A DNA stretch of 64,000 bases from Epilithonimonas caeni DSM 17710 (lineage in GTDB: Bacteria; Bacteroidota; Bacteroidia; Flavobacteriales; Weeksellaceae). The position numbers were made by a program, and so were the translations under genes. The stretch is from positions 1 to 64,000 of the forward strand of contig NZ_AUFK01000009.1 of assembly GCF_000426465.1 (NCBI RefSeq), given 5' to 3'. This document shows, in pieces, positions 16,469-25,649 of the stretch (positions are counted from its first letter, which is position 1; each line of letters opens with the position of its first letter). Below the pieces are notes generated by a model, which was not told where the DNA came from, did no database searches, and saw nothing but the letters and a program-made list of their open reading frames with translations.

Positions 16469-17538
16469 CAAGATTGCTTAACATATTGTTTCTATTTGTC
16501 GGGCTCGCAGCGAGTGCGCAACCTTCAGGAAAAAACCGGGAGACCGAACGTGCTGCCGACTTGATTTTCAGCAATCCTGAAAAATCGGCCAAGATTTCTG
16601 AGAGAGCCTTTGCGAATGCCAGGAATTACAATGAGAAAATAACAGCGCTTTCCAGACTTGTTAATGCACAGATGGTTTTGGGCGATATCAGCCAGGTGAT
16701 CAACAACTGTGTCAAAGGAATCGGTTTGTCTAAGGAAAAAAACGATACAATAAACCAGATACGTTTTCTTTCGATGTTGGGAAATCAGTACCAGCAGCTC
16801 AATATGAACAATGATGCGAAGAAGAATCTTGATGCTGCAGAAAATCTTATCAATGTGATAAAGCTTCCAAAGAATCTCTTGTTCATTAAAGGAAATGTTT
16901 ATAACGTCAAAGGAATCGTATTTAAAAATGAACTGAATTGTGAGTTTGCAATCAAATATTTTGATAAAGCTCTTGATGTTTATAATAAACTACCATCTGA
17001 AGACGTAATAACTACGAACAAACTCCTGATCGATATCCAGAAAGCAGTCTGTCTTGAATCGCTTGGACATTCTGGAGAAGCTGAAAGTATCTATAAGATG
17101 ATTCTAAAGGGCAACAACCCGGGAATTGGATATAACAAATATTTTGCATCAGTAGGATTAGCGGATATCTATCTAAAGAGAAATGAGGTGGACAATGCAG
17201 ATGAGATATTACAAACCATCAATATAAAGGAATTCAGTTCCTATGACTCAGAGCTTACAGGTTTTTTTTTCAAGTTAAAGGCACAGAGCAGTTACCTGAA
17301 GGGAGATTCGAAATCATATCTCTATTACTTTGATAAATATAATGATAATCTGGTGCAGATCTCAAAATCTCAGAATCAGATCATTTCACGTTTGGTTAAA
17401 AACGATAATGAAAATTTTTCTGAAGAAAGTAATAAAAGTCTAATACGAAATGTAGTCCTATTTTCAGTATTGCTTATACTATTCTCAATATTTCTAGTAT
17501 TTTTTTATCGTTACTTGCGGAAAAAAGCGATAATGTAG
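16465..17538 (+). CDS. TPR-type periplasmic protein with single C-terminal membrane helix (regulator companion B)
   Basis: This 357-residue protein has a signal peptide (MTRLLNILFLFVGLAASAQ), TPR-like helix pairs (ADLIFSNPEKSAKISERAF, FAIKYFDKALDVYNK, NEVDNADEILQT), one membrane helix (VVLFSVLLILFSIFLVFFY) and a short basic tail without any HTH. It is the counterpart of companion A and is translationally coupled to regulator B (ATGA overlap at 16465-16468). The shared order, overlap and layout in both modules argue that the pair is a functional unit. Its role, perhaps ligand binding or hetero-oligomerisation with the regulator, is inference. Confidence 0.75.
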   Translation: MTRLLNILFLFVGLAASAQPSGKNRETERAADLIFSNPEKSAKISERAFANARNYNEKITALSRLVNAQMVLGDISQVINNCVKGIGLSKEKNDTINQIRFLSMLGNQYQQLNMNNDAKKNLDAAENLINVIKLPKNLLFIKGNVYNVKGIVFKNELNCEFAIKYFDKALDVYNKLPSEDVITTNKLLIDIQKAVCLESLGHSGEAESIYKMILKGNNPGIGYNKYFASVGLADIYLKRNEVDNADEILQTINIKEFSSYDSELTGFFFKLKAQSSYLKGDSKSYLYYFDKYNDNLVQISKSQNQIISRLVKNDNENFSEESNKSLIRNVVLFSVLLILFSIFLVFFYRYLRKKAIM

Positions 17539-17780
17539 AAAATTATAAAAATTCAAATGTAAATATAAATGAAACAATGGATTACATATTATTTTACCCT
17601 TTCATTTTTATGTAATTTTCGTAAATGTGACAGGATATTTCTGTTTTAATTACTTTAATATTGATAATTTAGAACTTTAAAACGAATAAGATAAAAAATC
17701 TATAAATCGAATTGAATTATAGATAATTTTTTCTTAATCAGTTTTAATGAGTTAACTGAATTTTAATAATAATTATCAAT

Positions 17781-19238
17781 ATGAGAAAAATCAACTTTTT
17801 AGCAATTCTTTTAGGCGGGCTTTTGTCAGCACAGACAACTTTTACATTGGTAAAAGATATTAATCCCGGCACTTCCAATTCTGCTCCTTCTAATTTTGCG
17901 GTTCTCAACGGAAAACTATATTTTAGTGCTACATATAGTCCCACCGGATCATCAATAGGAACTGAACTTTGGGAGAGTGATGGTACGGAAGATGGTACAA
18001 AGCTGGTGATGGATATCTATCCTGGTACCAGTTCTTCTTCACCTAGTAATCTATTCACCTTCAATAACAAAATTTATTTTACGGGAAGTATCAGTGTGAA
18101 CGGTACCAATACATCGGGTCTCATTTTGTCATATAATGCTACAGACGGCTTACAGACCGTTTCTTCTACAGCAAAATTTGCCACGAACTTTACAAATGTC
18201 GGGAATACGTTATATTTCAAAGCCAATAATACTGCTGTAACTCCTAATACGCAAAGGCTTTTTTACCTTGATGGTAATTCCCAGGCAGTTAATGCCGATG
18301 ATAATACCACAGTGATGTTCGTTGGAAAAGTGGGAGAACAGCTGATTGCCAATGCACAATATAAAACTGCGGCCAATCCTACCTGGTATCAGCTTTTTGG
18401 TTTTAACGGGACATCATTTGATATTTTAAAGAATATCAACCCTTCTGGTACTGCATATCCTCAAAATTTCTATTACAGCGCATCTCTGGGTAAGACTTTC
18501 TTTAGCTCCAATGGTGGTGAAGGGCAGGAACTCTGGATGACAGATGGAACCGAGTCTGGGACAAAGCTGGTTAAAGATATCAACACCTTTAGTGCGACAG
18601 CGGGCTCAGGTCCAAACAATTTTGTGGAATACAATGGCAAGGTGTATTTTTCCGCAGCGGATGGTTCCACCACAGGTACTGAATTGTGGGTGACGGACGG
18701 TACCGAACAAGGTACTAGTCTTGTAAAAGATTTATTTCCAGGTTCATCAAGTTCCTTTCCGGAAAAAATGGTTGTCTATGGCGATAAGCTGTATTTTCTC
18801 ATGAGCAATACAGGAGGGGCAAGACAGCTTTGGGAAACAGACGGTACGGAAGGCGGAACAAAATTAGTTGAATCATTGGCAGTAGCATCCAATTTGTTTG
18901 TCTATAATGATAATTTGTATATTGTAGCCCGCATCACATCTACCGACCAGGCGGGTATTGAGCTTTACAAGGTCAACCTTGGTACAGGAACACTTTCGGT
19001 CTCTACGGATATAACTAATAAGTTGGTCATCTATCCAAATCCTTCCAAAGGCGAGATTAATATCAGCAAGGTGGAATCTGGTACTTTCGATCTTTTTGAA
19101 CTAAGTGGGAAACTTGTAAAAAGAGGCAGTTTTAATCATAATAAAATCGTTACACAAGTTGCTCCGGGAACTTATATATTAAAAATCACTTCTGATGACA
19201 AGAAGGTAAGTACTTCTGAAAAGGTGATCATACAATAA
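17781..19238 (+). CDS. T9SS-exported ELWxxDGT repeat protein, copy 2
   Basis: This 485-residue close paralogue of copy 1 starts with the same MRKIN signal peptide and TTFTLVKDI segment. Repeats include ELWESDGTEDGT, ELWMTDGTESGT, ELWVTDGTEQGT and QLWETDGTEGGT. The tail is a type A sorting domain (LVIYPNPSKGEINI ... LFELSGKLV ... EKVIIQ). It lies 242 bp after companion B in an AT-rich gap with no obvious terminator, so it may be read from its own promoter. The next paralogue follows 18 bp later, giving a likely operon of copies 2, 3, the LRR gene and the M36 protease. Confidence 0.88.
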   Translation: MRKINFLAILLGGLLSAQTTFTLVKDINPGTSNSAPSNFAVLNGKLYFSATYSPTGSSIGTELWESDGTEDGTKLVMDIYPGTSSSSPSNLFTFNNKIYFTGSISVNGTNTSGLILSYNATDGLQTVSSTAKFATNFTNVGNTLYFKANNTAVTPNTQRLFYLDGNSQAVNADDNTTVMFVGKVGEQLIANAQYKTAANPTWYQLFGFNGTSFDILKNINPSGTAYPQNFYYSASLGKTFFSSNGGEGQELWMTDGTESGTKLVKDINTFSATAGSGPNNFVEYNGKVYFSAADGSTTGTELWVTDGTEQGTSLVKDLFPGSSSSFPEKMVVYGDKLYFLMSNTGGARQLWETDGTEGGTKLVESLAVASNLFVYNDNLYIVARITSTDQAGIELYKVNLGTGTLSVSTDITNKLVIYPNPSKGEINISKVESGTFDLFELSGKLVKRGSFNHNKIVTQVAPGTYILKITSDDKKVSTSEKVIIQ

Positions 19239-19256
19239 TTTAAAAAATTAGAAATT

Positions 19257-20648
19257 ATGAAGAAAATAATTTTAATGTTGTTCTTGGGCAATGTTGTCAG
19301 TGCACAGAGCATTACATTACTGAAAGATATAAATCCGGGCGCAAATCCTTCCACACCTGCAGAATTTATCAATTATAATGGAAAGCTCTATTTCAATGCC
19401 AACAATCCCAATTATGGTACGGAGCTCTGGGCGACAGATGGAACTTCCGGAGGTACAGAAATTGTTGCAGACATCAACCCCGGGACTCCAGGCTCTCTGC
19501 CGACCTCTATGCTTAATTACGATAATAAATTATATTTTAAGACTTTGTTAGGCGTTACCGGTCTGTACTCTTATGACAGTACTGCAGGTGCTGCAATAGT
19601 GGCACCGGGAATGGGCAGCGCTTCTAATTTTATGGTGGCAGAAGGAAAGATCTTTTTTAGACAAAACAGCAAATTGGCCTATTTCTATCAAGGTTCAATA
19701 ACTGAGATCGATACACCTGTTGTGGTCAACGGGCAGATGGGAGCTGTGAATGGAAAGATCATTACTGGTGCATCTGCATCGTCAGCCACAAACAGTTTAC
19801 AATTGTACGCCTATGACGGAACTAACGTATCTCTTTTAAAAGTTATCAATCCGAATAGTACTGCGAATCCTCAGAATTTCTATTACAGCAGCTATTATAA
19901 TACATTATTCTTTACAGCAGGTTCCAATACAGCAGGATTTGAGCTTTGGAAAACCGACGGAACGCCCGAAGGGACGGTACAGGTCAGGAATATCAATGCC
20001 GGTACATCAAGCTCGTTTCCTGGGAATTTCAAGCAGATTGGCGGGCAGGTCTTTTTTGCTGCCAATAATGGCACTAACGGTAACGAACTTTGGGTGACAG
20101 ACGGAACTGAAGACGGAACAAAATTAGTGAAAGACATCAATCCCGGTTCGGCAGCATCTAATCCCAACAATCTTACGGATGTAAATGGAAAACTTTACTT
20201 TTTGGCAAGTGATGGTTCCGGAGAAGCACGGCTTTGGGAAAGTGACGGAACAGAAGGGGGAACAAAAATGACATTGGAACTAAAGCCTGGTTATACCAAC
20301 TTTGTCCTTGGTAAAATGGAAGAGTACAACGGTGCACTTTATCTTTCGGCAAAACTCAGTGTTTCTCAAGGACAGGAACTGTATAAGATAGAACTGCCTA
20401 CCCTTAATGTTGAAAATTATAACAAAAAAGGAATCAGCCTTTATCCCAATCCTACAAAAGGTGAATTATTCTTTACCGATCTTGAGAAAGGTTCTTACGA
20501 TCTGTATGATGTAAAAGGCAGTCTGATAAAAAAAGATGGGAATATCGTGAACGGTAAATTACAGCTAAACGTACCAAAAGGTAATTACATTCTTGTTACA
20601 AAGACTGTTGAAGGTACTGTTGCTACAAACAAAATAATTGTAAAATAA
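19257..20648 (+). CDS. T9SS-exported ELWxxDGT repeat protein, copy 3
   Basis: This 463-residue protein is more distant from copies 1 and 2. Signal peptide MKKIILMLFLGNVVSAQ. Repeats include ELWATDGTSGGT, ELWKTDGTPEGT, ELWVTDGTEDGT and RLWESDGTEGGT, with the intervening Y-N/D-x-K-LYF strands. The sorting tail is ISLYPNPTKGELFF ... LYDVKGSLI ... NKIIVK. The stop TAA shares one base with the ATG of the LRR gene (TAATG at 20646-20650), so the two are translationally coupled. Confidence 0.87.
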   Translation: MKKIILMLFLGNVVSAQSITLLKDINPGANPSTPAEFINYNGKLYFNANNPNYGTELWATDGTSGGTEIVADINPGTPGSLPTSMLNYDNKLYFKTLLGVTGLYSYDSTAGAAIVAPGMGSASNFMVAEGKIFFRQNSKLAYFYQGSITEIDTPVVVNGQMGAVNGKIITGASASSATNSLQLYAYDGTNVSLLKVINPNSTANPQNFYYSSYYNTLFFTAGSNTAGFELWKTDGTPEGTVQVRNINAGTSSSFPGNFKQIGGQVFFAANNGTNGNELWVTDGTEDGTKLVKDINPGSAASNPNNLTDVNGKLYFLASDGSGEARLWESDGTEGGTKMTLELKPGYTNFVLGKMEEYNGALYLSAKLSVSQGQELYKIELPTLNVENYNKKGISLYPNPTKGELFFTDLEKGSYDLYDVKGSLIKKDGNIVNGKLQLNVPKGNYILVTKTVEGTVATNKIIVK

Positions 20649-21961
20649 TGAAAAGATCAATACTAATATTTTTGGTTCTGGTTAGTAGTTACATAGCAAA
20701 GCTAAGTGCTCAAACTATTAATTTCCCAGATGAAAATTTTCTGGAATATCTACTGCTATATACCAATACAGATGCTAATAATGACGGTGAGATCCAAGTG
20801 GGTGAGGCAGAGGCTTACACTGGAAGTTTAACGATTACTCAAAAGATCAACAATGTTACGGGAATAGAGTATTTTAAAAATATCACGTCACTTGCATTTA
20901 ATAACTCGCCGGTCAGTACAGTAAATCTTTCAAACAATAAGCAACTGACACAATTATTTGTTGAAGGATCAAATATTGGAAGTCTAGACCTTAGAATGAA
21001 CAACAAGCTTGTAAGTATGGACATTAAAAACAATGCAGCATTGACCCAGGTTCTATTGGGACAGCATCCTAACTTGCAGTATGCCAGCCTAATGATTAAT
21101 AGTATCGATACTATTGATGTAAGTCAATGTCCAATGCTTACAAATCTTTTTCTGGCATCCAACAATTTATCAAGCATAGATTTAACACATAATCCAAGGC
21201 TTGCAGAATTGAACCTGGGCGCCAATCATCTTACGTCGTTGGATCTTAGTAAAAATACCAGGCTGACGTATCTACATCTAGGCGTTAATGAAATTCAGCA
21301 GCTCGATGTATCGAATAACACATTATTGGATACCTTTATGATTCAGGATAATCCTATAACATCTATTGACATCAGTAAGCTTAAATTTCTGAGATCATTT
21401 GTTATGGATGCAACAGGAATTACTGCAATTGACCTGACGCCGCACACAATGCTTCAGTTCTTCTATGCCAGCTATTCGCAACTTACTGAGGTAAATGCCT
21501 CTAAAAATAATGCTCTTATATATGTCAACGCTGTTGAAAATCAGAAGATGAAATTCATCAACATCAAAAACGGTAATAATGCAAATGCCATCGGTTTTTT
21601 TGCAATTAATAGCCCAAACCTTAAATGCATACAGGTAGATGATGTTGATTATAGTTCATCACAAGCGCTTTGGCAGAAGGATGCTACCGCAGTATATGCT
21701 ACGGATTGCAGCATTATATTGGCAAATAACGAAGTAAAAAATATTACAAAACCATCGATTTATCCAAATCCTGCTTCAAGTTATCTGTATCTGCAAAACG
21801 AGGCAAAAGAGGTCAGCGTTTTCAATATGGCAGGACAGATCGTTGCAGGATACAAAAATACAAGAATGGTAGATATTGGCCATTTGCCTGTAGGGAATTA
21901 TATTATTAAAATAATGGATTCTGCTGGTGTGATATCATCGCAAAAAATCATTAAAAATTAA
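20648..21961 (+). CDS. T9SS-exported leucine-rich repeat protein
   Basis: The 437-residue protein has a signal peptide ending KLSAQ, then a short cap with a calcium-like DANNDGEIQVGEAE loop, then about ten internalin-like repeats of some 21 residues (pattern L-x-x-L-x-L-x-x-N-x-L-x-x-LDLS-x-N), for example LAELNLGANHLTSLDLSKN. A type A sorting tail follows (SIYPNPASSYLYL ... VFNMAGQIV ... SQKIIKN). Such LRR arcs bind proteins. It is coupled to ELWxxDGT copy 3 and ends 11 bp before the protease gene. Confidence 0.85.
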   Translation: MKRSILIFLVLVSSYIAKLSAQTINFPDENFLEYLLLYTNTDANNDGEIQVGEAEAYTGSLTITQKINNVTGIEYFKNITSLAFNNSPVSTVNLSNNKQLTQLFVEGSNIGSLDLRMNNKLVSMDIKNNAALTQVLLGQHPNLQYASLMINSIDTIDVSQCPMLTNLFLASNNLSSIDLTHNPRLAELNLGANHLTSLDLSKNTRLTYLHLGVNEIQQLDVSNNTLLDTFMIQDNPITSIDISKLKFLRSFVMDATGITAIDLTPHTMLQFFYASYSQLTEVNASKNNALIYVNAVENQKMKFINIKNGNNANAIGFFAINSPNLKCIQVDDVDYSSSQALWQKDATAVYATDCSIILANNEVKNITKPSIYPNPASSYLYLQNEAKEVSVFNMAGQIVAGYKNTRMVDIGHLPVGNYIIKIMDSAGVISSQKIIKN

Positions 21962-21972
21962 GTATATATCTA

Positions 21973-24567
21973 ATGAAATTAAATATACAAAATACAATTA
22001 GAGTTACGACGGCGGCAATAGCATTGATGGCTGGCAATTATGCAAATGCTCAAAGCAATGACAGAGATGTTATTGAACAATATCTTGCAGCTGGAAAAAC
22101 TACATTTGGAAAAACTTTTGACATTATACACACCTCTCAGAGAAAAAGTTCTGAAGGAACCATAACCAATATCCAGCAGACATACAAAGGGGTGCCGATC
22201 TATGGGGCCATATCATCCGTATTGATTCGAGACAATGCAGTAAAGTACATCTCCGACAATTTTATGTCAGTTCCGGAAAATGTATCTGTGACCAGACCTT
22301 CATTTGATATCAGAAAAGATTTCTCTGCGGTTTTGTCTTCTGAAAAGCTTAATGGTACTTCCAACGACTATACTTTTGAAGGGAGGAAAAATAATACGGT
22401 TACTTCTAAATTAGTATATTTTCCCACAGAAAAGGGGGAGCTTCAGCTATCTTATGTTTTAAACTTCTTCGAGAAGGGAACCAATAACTACTGGGATATT
22501 ATTGTAGATGCCAACACAGGAAAGGTCATTGAAAAAACGAACCTGACAGTATCATGTCAGTTTCATGACCATAAATATTCTACGGAACATCAGTTAGATG
22601 TAGTTCCACATAAGTCAGGGAATGAAGCGCTTTCTAAAAAGCCTAATCATTCTTCTTCTCTTGTTGATGATGCTTCTTATCGTGTTTATGCTTTCCCTGT
22701 AGAATCACCCAATTTCGGACAGCGGACTTTGGAGACCAATCCCTGGTTTTTAGATGCTTCTCCTCTGGGCTGGCAGAATGACGGTGATGAATCCTACAAT
22801 ATCACCCGTGGAAATAATGCCTACGCCTATACCGACCTGAACGGCTCCAATGCTTTCGGAGCAAGTGCCAATGGAGGTTCGCAGAAATTATTTGATTTTC
22901 CTCTGGATCTTACAAAATCTGTCGATACTTATACGGATGCGTCTATCACCAACCTCTTCTATGTAACCAATAAGATGCATGACATTTTCTACCGTTATGG
23001 ATTTGATGAGGCTGGACGCAATTTCCAGTCAAACAATTTTGGAAAAGGGGATCCGTACACAGATTTTGACCCTGTCTTGTCAGAATCCAGAGATGGTGCA
23101 TCGTTGAACAATGCCAATTTTGCGACACCTCAGGATGGTTTTTCACCAAGAATGCAGATGTACCTCTGGCGTTATGGCTATTTATTAAGCTATAATTCGC
23201 CAAGTGATTTAATAGGAAGAAAACCCGAATCAGGATACAATGTTGATTTTGGAGGTGCTTTTCCGGTAAACTCGCCTCTTACAGCTGATGTTGCAATAGC
23301 AACACCTGCAGATGGGTGTACTAATCTTACCAATACAGATCTTACCGGGAAAATAGCACTTATCCAAAGAGGGACCTGCAATTTTGATGTTAAATTCAAA
23401 AAAGCGCAGGACAAAGGTGCAAAAGGTGTTATCATATATAATACTACACCATCGCAAACCATTATCAATATGAGTGGTGCGGATGGTAGTGTAACAATAC
23501 CTGGAGTAATAATCAATAATGAGGAAGGAGAACTGATAAAGTCCAAAATAGAAAATGGAACAACCGTTAATGTCAGTTTAAAATATAACACTTTTGATAT
23601 TGACGGTAGTCTGGATAATGGTGTTATCGCTCACGAATACACTCACGGGATATCCACAAGAAGCACAGGAAATGGCTACAGTTGTCTGAATACAGGCTAT
23701 GCCAACGAACAGATGGGAGAAGGTTGGTCAGACTTTTTTGCTTTGATGGTGACCAATAAAGCTGATGCAACAGCAGCTCAGCCAAGATCCACAGGTTCAT
23801 TTGTTGCCAATCAAAATGCTGACGGAGCAGGCATCAGACCCGCAAAATATTCGCCTGATTTTAGCATTAATGATTATACTTATGCTGATACCAATGGAAA
23901 ATATATTGACACAGGAAGTGGCTTGGCAGTAGATGTCCACGGGGTAGGCTTCATCTGGGCAACGATGCTTTGGGATCTGCACTGGAAGTTTGCTGAGAAA
24001 TATGGCTTTTCCAATGATATAGCCAATAACCCGGACTCAGGAAGCGGAAAGGTAATGAAACTTGTGATGGAGGCCCTTAAATTACAAGGATGTTACCCGA
24101 ATTTTGTGAGTGGAAGAGATGCTATCCTGGCAGCTGATGCCAATCTAAACAATGGTGAGAACAAATGTATGATCTGGGAAACATTTGCAAGAAGAGGTTT
24201 GGGATTTAATGCCAAAACAGGTCTTACCAGAGGAACATTGCCAAATGCTATATCGGATCAGGTAGAAGATTTTACCGTTCCTTCAGAGTGCTCACTAGGA
24301 ACCACTGAAGTATCTGTCAGTAAGAAAATTACATTGTATCCGAATCCGGCAAATAAAGAATTCTTCATCAAGACAAACGGAGTGAAGATCCTCGGGAAAC
24401 TTCGAGTGTCGATATTTGATCTATCAGGAAAAAAAATAGATGAACAGGTTATTGATTCCAACGCTAACCAGCCGGTAAATACCGCAGGTCTTCCAAATGG
24501 TACTTACTTGATAAGTGGTGATGGAATTGGTCTTAATTTCAGCAGTAAATTGATCATCAATAAGTAG
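21973..24567 (+). CDS. Secreted M36 (fungalysin-type) metalloprotease with PA insert and T9SS tail
   Basis: This protein has 864 residues. A signal peptide ends YANAQ. An FTP-like propeptide spans roughly residues 40-130. The catalytic domain carries the zinc motif HEYTH (His554, Glu555, His558) and third ligand Glu583 in EGWSDFFAL, as in fungalysins. A protease-associated (PA) domain is inserted before the zinc motif (GCTNLTNTDLTGKIALIQRG ... FKKAQDKGAKGVIIYN ... PGVIINNEEG), about residues 440-535. The C-terminus is a type A sorting tail (ITLYPNPANKEFFI ... IFDLSGKKI ... SKLIINK). It should be autoprocessed and act outside the cell on protein substrates. It is the last gene of the surface-protein unit. 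Confidence 0.9.
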   Translation: MKLNIQNTIRVTTAAIALMAGNYANAQSNDRDVIEQYLAAGKTTFGKTFDIIHTSQRKSSEGTITNIQQTYKGVPIYGAISSVLIRDNAVKYISDNFMSVPENVSVTRPSFDIRKDFSAVLSSEKLNGTSNDYTFEGRKNNTVTSKLVYFPTEKGELQLSYVLNFFEKGTNNYWDIIVDANTGKVIEKTNLTVSCQFHDHKYSTEHQLDVVPHKSGNEALSKKPNHSSSLVDDASYRVYAFPVESPNFGQRTLETNPWFLDASPLGWQNDGDESYNITRGNNAYAYTDLNGSNAFGASANGGSQKLFDFPLDLTKSVDTYTDASITNLFYVTNKMHDIFYRYGFDEAGRNFQSNNFGKGDPYTDFDPVLSESRDGASLNNANFATPQDGFSPRMQMYLWRYGYLLSYNSPSDLIGRKPESGYNVDFGGAFPVNSPLTADVAIATPADGCTNLTNTDLTGKIALIQRGTCNFDVKFKKAQDKGAKGVIIYNTTPSQTIINMSGADGSVTIPGVIINNEEGELIKSKIENGTTVNVSLKYNTFDIDGSLDNGVIAHEYTHGISTRSTGNGYSCLNTGYANEQMGEGWSDFFALMVTNKADATAAQPRSTGSFVANQNADGAGIRPAKYSPDFSINDYTYADTNGKYIDTGSGLAVDVHGVGFIWATMLWDLHWKFAEKYGFSNDIANNPDSGSGKVMKLVMEALKLQGCYPNFVSGRDAILAADANLNNGENKCMIWETFARRGLGFNAKTGLTRGTLPNAISDQVEDFTVPSECSLGTTEVSVSKKITLYPNPANKEFFIKTNGVKILGKLRVSIFDLSGKKIDEQVIDSNANQPVNTAGLPNGTYLISGDGIGLNFSSKLIINK

Positions 24568-24583
24568 GCTGAAAAAACGAATT

Positions 24584-24635
24584 GGTTCTGAGAAATTGAT
24601 ATATAAAATACATTATTTTCTCAGGACTTTTTTTC
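24584..24635 (+). terminator. Terminator after the M36 protease gene
   Basis: GGTTCTGAGAAA (24584-24595) pairs with TTTCTCAGGACT (24617-24628), with G-T wobbles at the base of the stem, and a T run follows immediately. The loop is long (21 bases). Confidence 0.6.
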
Positions 24636-24683
24636 CATAAAAATATCTGACAACAGGGAATATTATAATCCGGAGTAATAAAC

Positions 24684-24717
24684 AAAAGGCGTCACTGGTT
24701 TTAGAGTGACGCCTTTT
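24684..24717 (+). terminator. Second hairpin, perfect 13-bp stem
   Basis: AAAAGGCGTCACT (24684-24696) pairs perfectly with AGTGACGCCTTTT (24705-24717), followed by GGTTG. It sits 50 bp after the previous terminator and resembles the hairpin at 7485-7518 in its core (GGCG-C-A / TGACGCC) and in the bases that follow it. It may be a terminator or a small dispersed hairpin element. Confidence 0.6.
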
Positions 24718-24783
24718 GGTTGTTCATAAGTAGCCCGAATTATTTTTAAAATGGACTTGTGAAGTTATGGTCAGTTTGGTATT

Positions 24784-24803
24784 TCAACATCAACTGATGT
24801 TGA
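24784..24803. promoter_or_regulatory. Palindrome upstream of the Crp/Fnr-type regulator gene
   Basis: TCAACATCA-AC-TGATGTTGA is a perfect 9-bp inverted repeat about 115 bp upstream of the promoter core at 24898. No T run follows. It has the size and symmetry of an operator for a dimeric regulator, possibly autoregulation by the gene product. Confidence 0.4.
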
Positions 24804-24897
24804 TCGTCCAGTCTGCTTGTCCTACTAGAGCTTCCTTTTTTTAATATATCTATCTGCAGAAGTAAAGAATATTATATTATTTCCTTTTTGCTTTTTA

Positions 24898-24905
24898 TAT
24901 TTTTG
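24898..24905 (+). promoter_or_regulatory. Promoter core TATTTTTG of the Crp/Fnr-type gene
   Basis: TATTTTTG fits TAnnTTTG and lies 34 bp before the ATG at 24940, a normal leader length. A TTTG lies only 7 bp upstream, too close for a standard -33 element. Confidence 0.45.
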
Positions 24906-24939
24906 TAGTCTAATAAAATATTGCTGCCAGATCTAAAGT

Positions 24940-25527
24940 ATGAATAGCCCATCACCTCAAGACATTCAAAAAGTTTTTTCTCCGTTTTACAACGCTGAGA
25001 CCAATATCTGGGAGCGTTTTTCGGAAAAAATAACTGTCAGAGAATTTCAGAAAAATGAGGTCATAAAAGATTACCAGAGTGTAGAAAAATATTTGAATAT
25101 TGTAGCCAGGGGATCTGTCGGTCTATTCGTTTGGAACGGAAAAAAAGACATCTGCATCAATTTATTGTATGAGCACAGTTTTATGAGCGATTATTTTTCA
25201 TTCTTAAAACAACAGCCTTCTGGCATTAAAACACAGGCACTGGAAGACTGTATATTATGGTCGATCGGCTATCCTGATCTCAATGGACTCTATTCTCTGA
25301 ATGAAACAGGATTAAGGATTGGCAAAGCGATTCCGGAGATATTGTTCCTCCGAAAACAACAGGATCAGATCAACCTTCTGACACTTAGCCCGGAGGAACG
25401 CTATCTCAATCTCATCAGCCAGCGTCCGGAAATTTTCCAGCGCACACCTTTGAAAGTAATAGCCTCTTATCTGGGATTAACCGCAGAAAGCCTGAGCCGC
25501 CTCAGAAAAAGAGTTGCCGGGAAGTAA
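24940..25527 (+). CDS. Crp/Fnr family transcriptional regulator
   Basis: This 195-residue protein has an N-terminal cyclic-nucleotide-binding-like barrel (KNEVIKDYQSVEKYLNIVARGSVGLFVW) and a C-terminal helix-turn-helix (LKVIASYLGLTAESLSRLRKRV). The recognition helix has the FNR-like E-x-x-S-R pattern (ESLSR). The phosphate-binding cassette of cAMP-binding CRP (R-x-A/S) is absent, so it probably does not bind cAMP. It belongs to the group of short regulators common in Bacteroidota. The stop codon coincides with the start of an 84-bp repeat that recurs before the CPBP gene at 28081; originally it may have been directly upstream of that gene. Confidence 0.83.
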   Translation: MNSPSPQDIQKVFSPFYNAETNIWERFSEKITVREFQKNEVIKDYQSVEKYLNIVARGSVGLFVWNGKKDICINLLYEHSFMSDYFSFLKQQPSGIKTQALEDCILWSIGYPDLNGLYSLNETGLRIGKAIPEILFLRKQQDQINLLTLSPEERYLNLISQRPEIFQRTPLKVIASYLGLTAESLSRLRKRVAGK

Positions 25528-25605
25528 AACTTGCCCATCGTCAAGTTGATTTAGCTTTCTTATAATTAATTTTGGATGACCTTATTCAAAAAAATATGAA
25601 AGAAA
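25522..25605 (+). repeat. 84-bp direct repeat, copy 1 (carries a dead copy of the CPBP start)
   Basis: The segment from the Crp/Fnr stop codon through ATGAAAGAAA at 25596 is nearly identical to 28008-28090, with four substitutions and one indel by eye. Copy 2 leads into the CPBP protease gene at 28081. In copy 1 the corresponding ATG (25596) opens only ten codons before a TAA, and scattered similarity to the CPBP start continues (GGGAGT-AT). It is therefore a duplicated promoter/leader with a vestigial gene start. Confidence 0.8.
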
Positions 25606-25649
25606 AGGACTTGGGAGTTATAAAATAAAATCATAAAAAGAATGAATCA

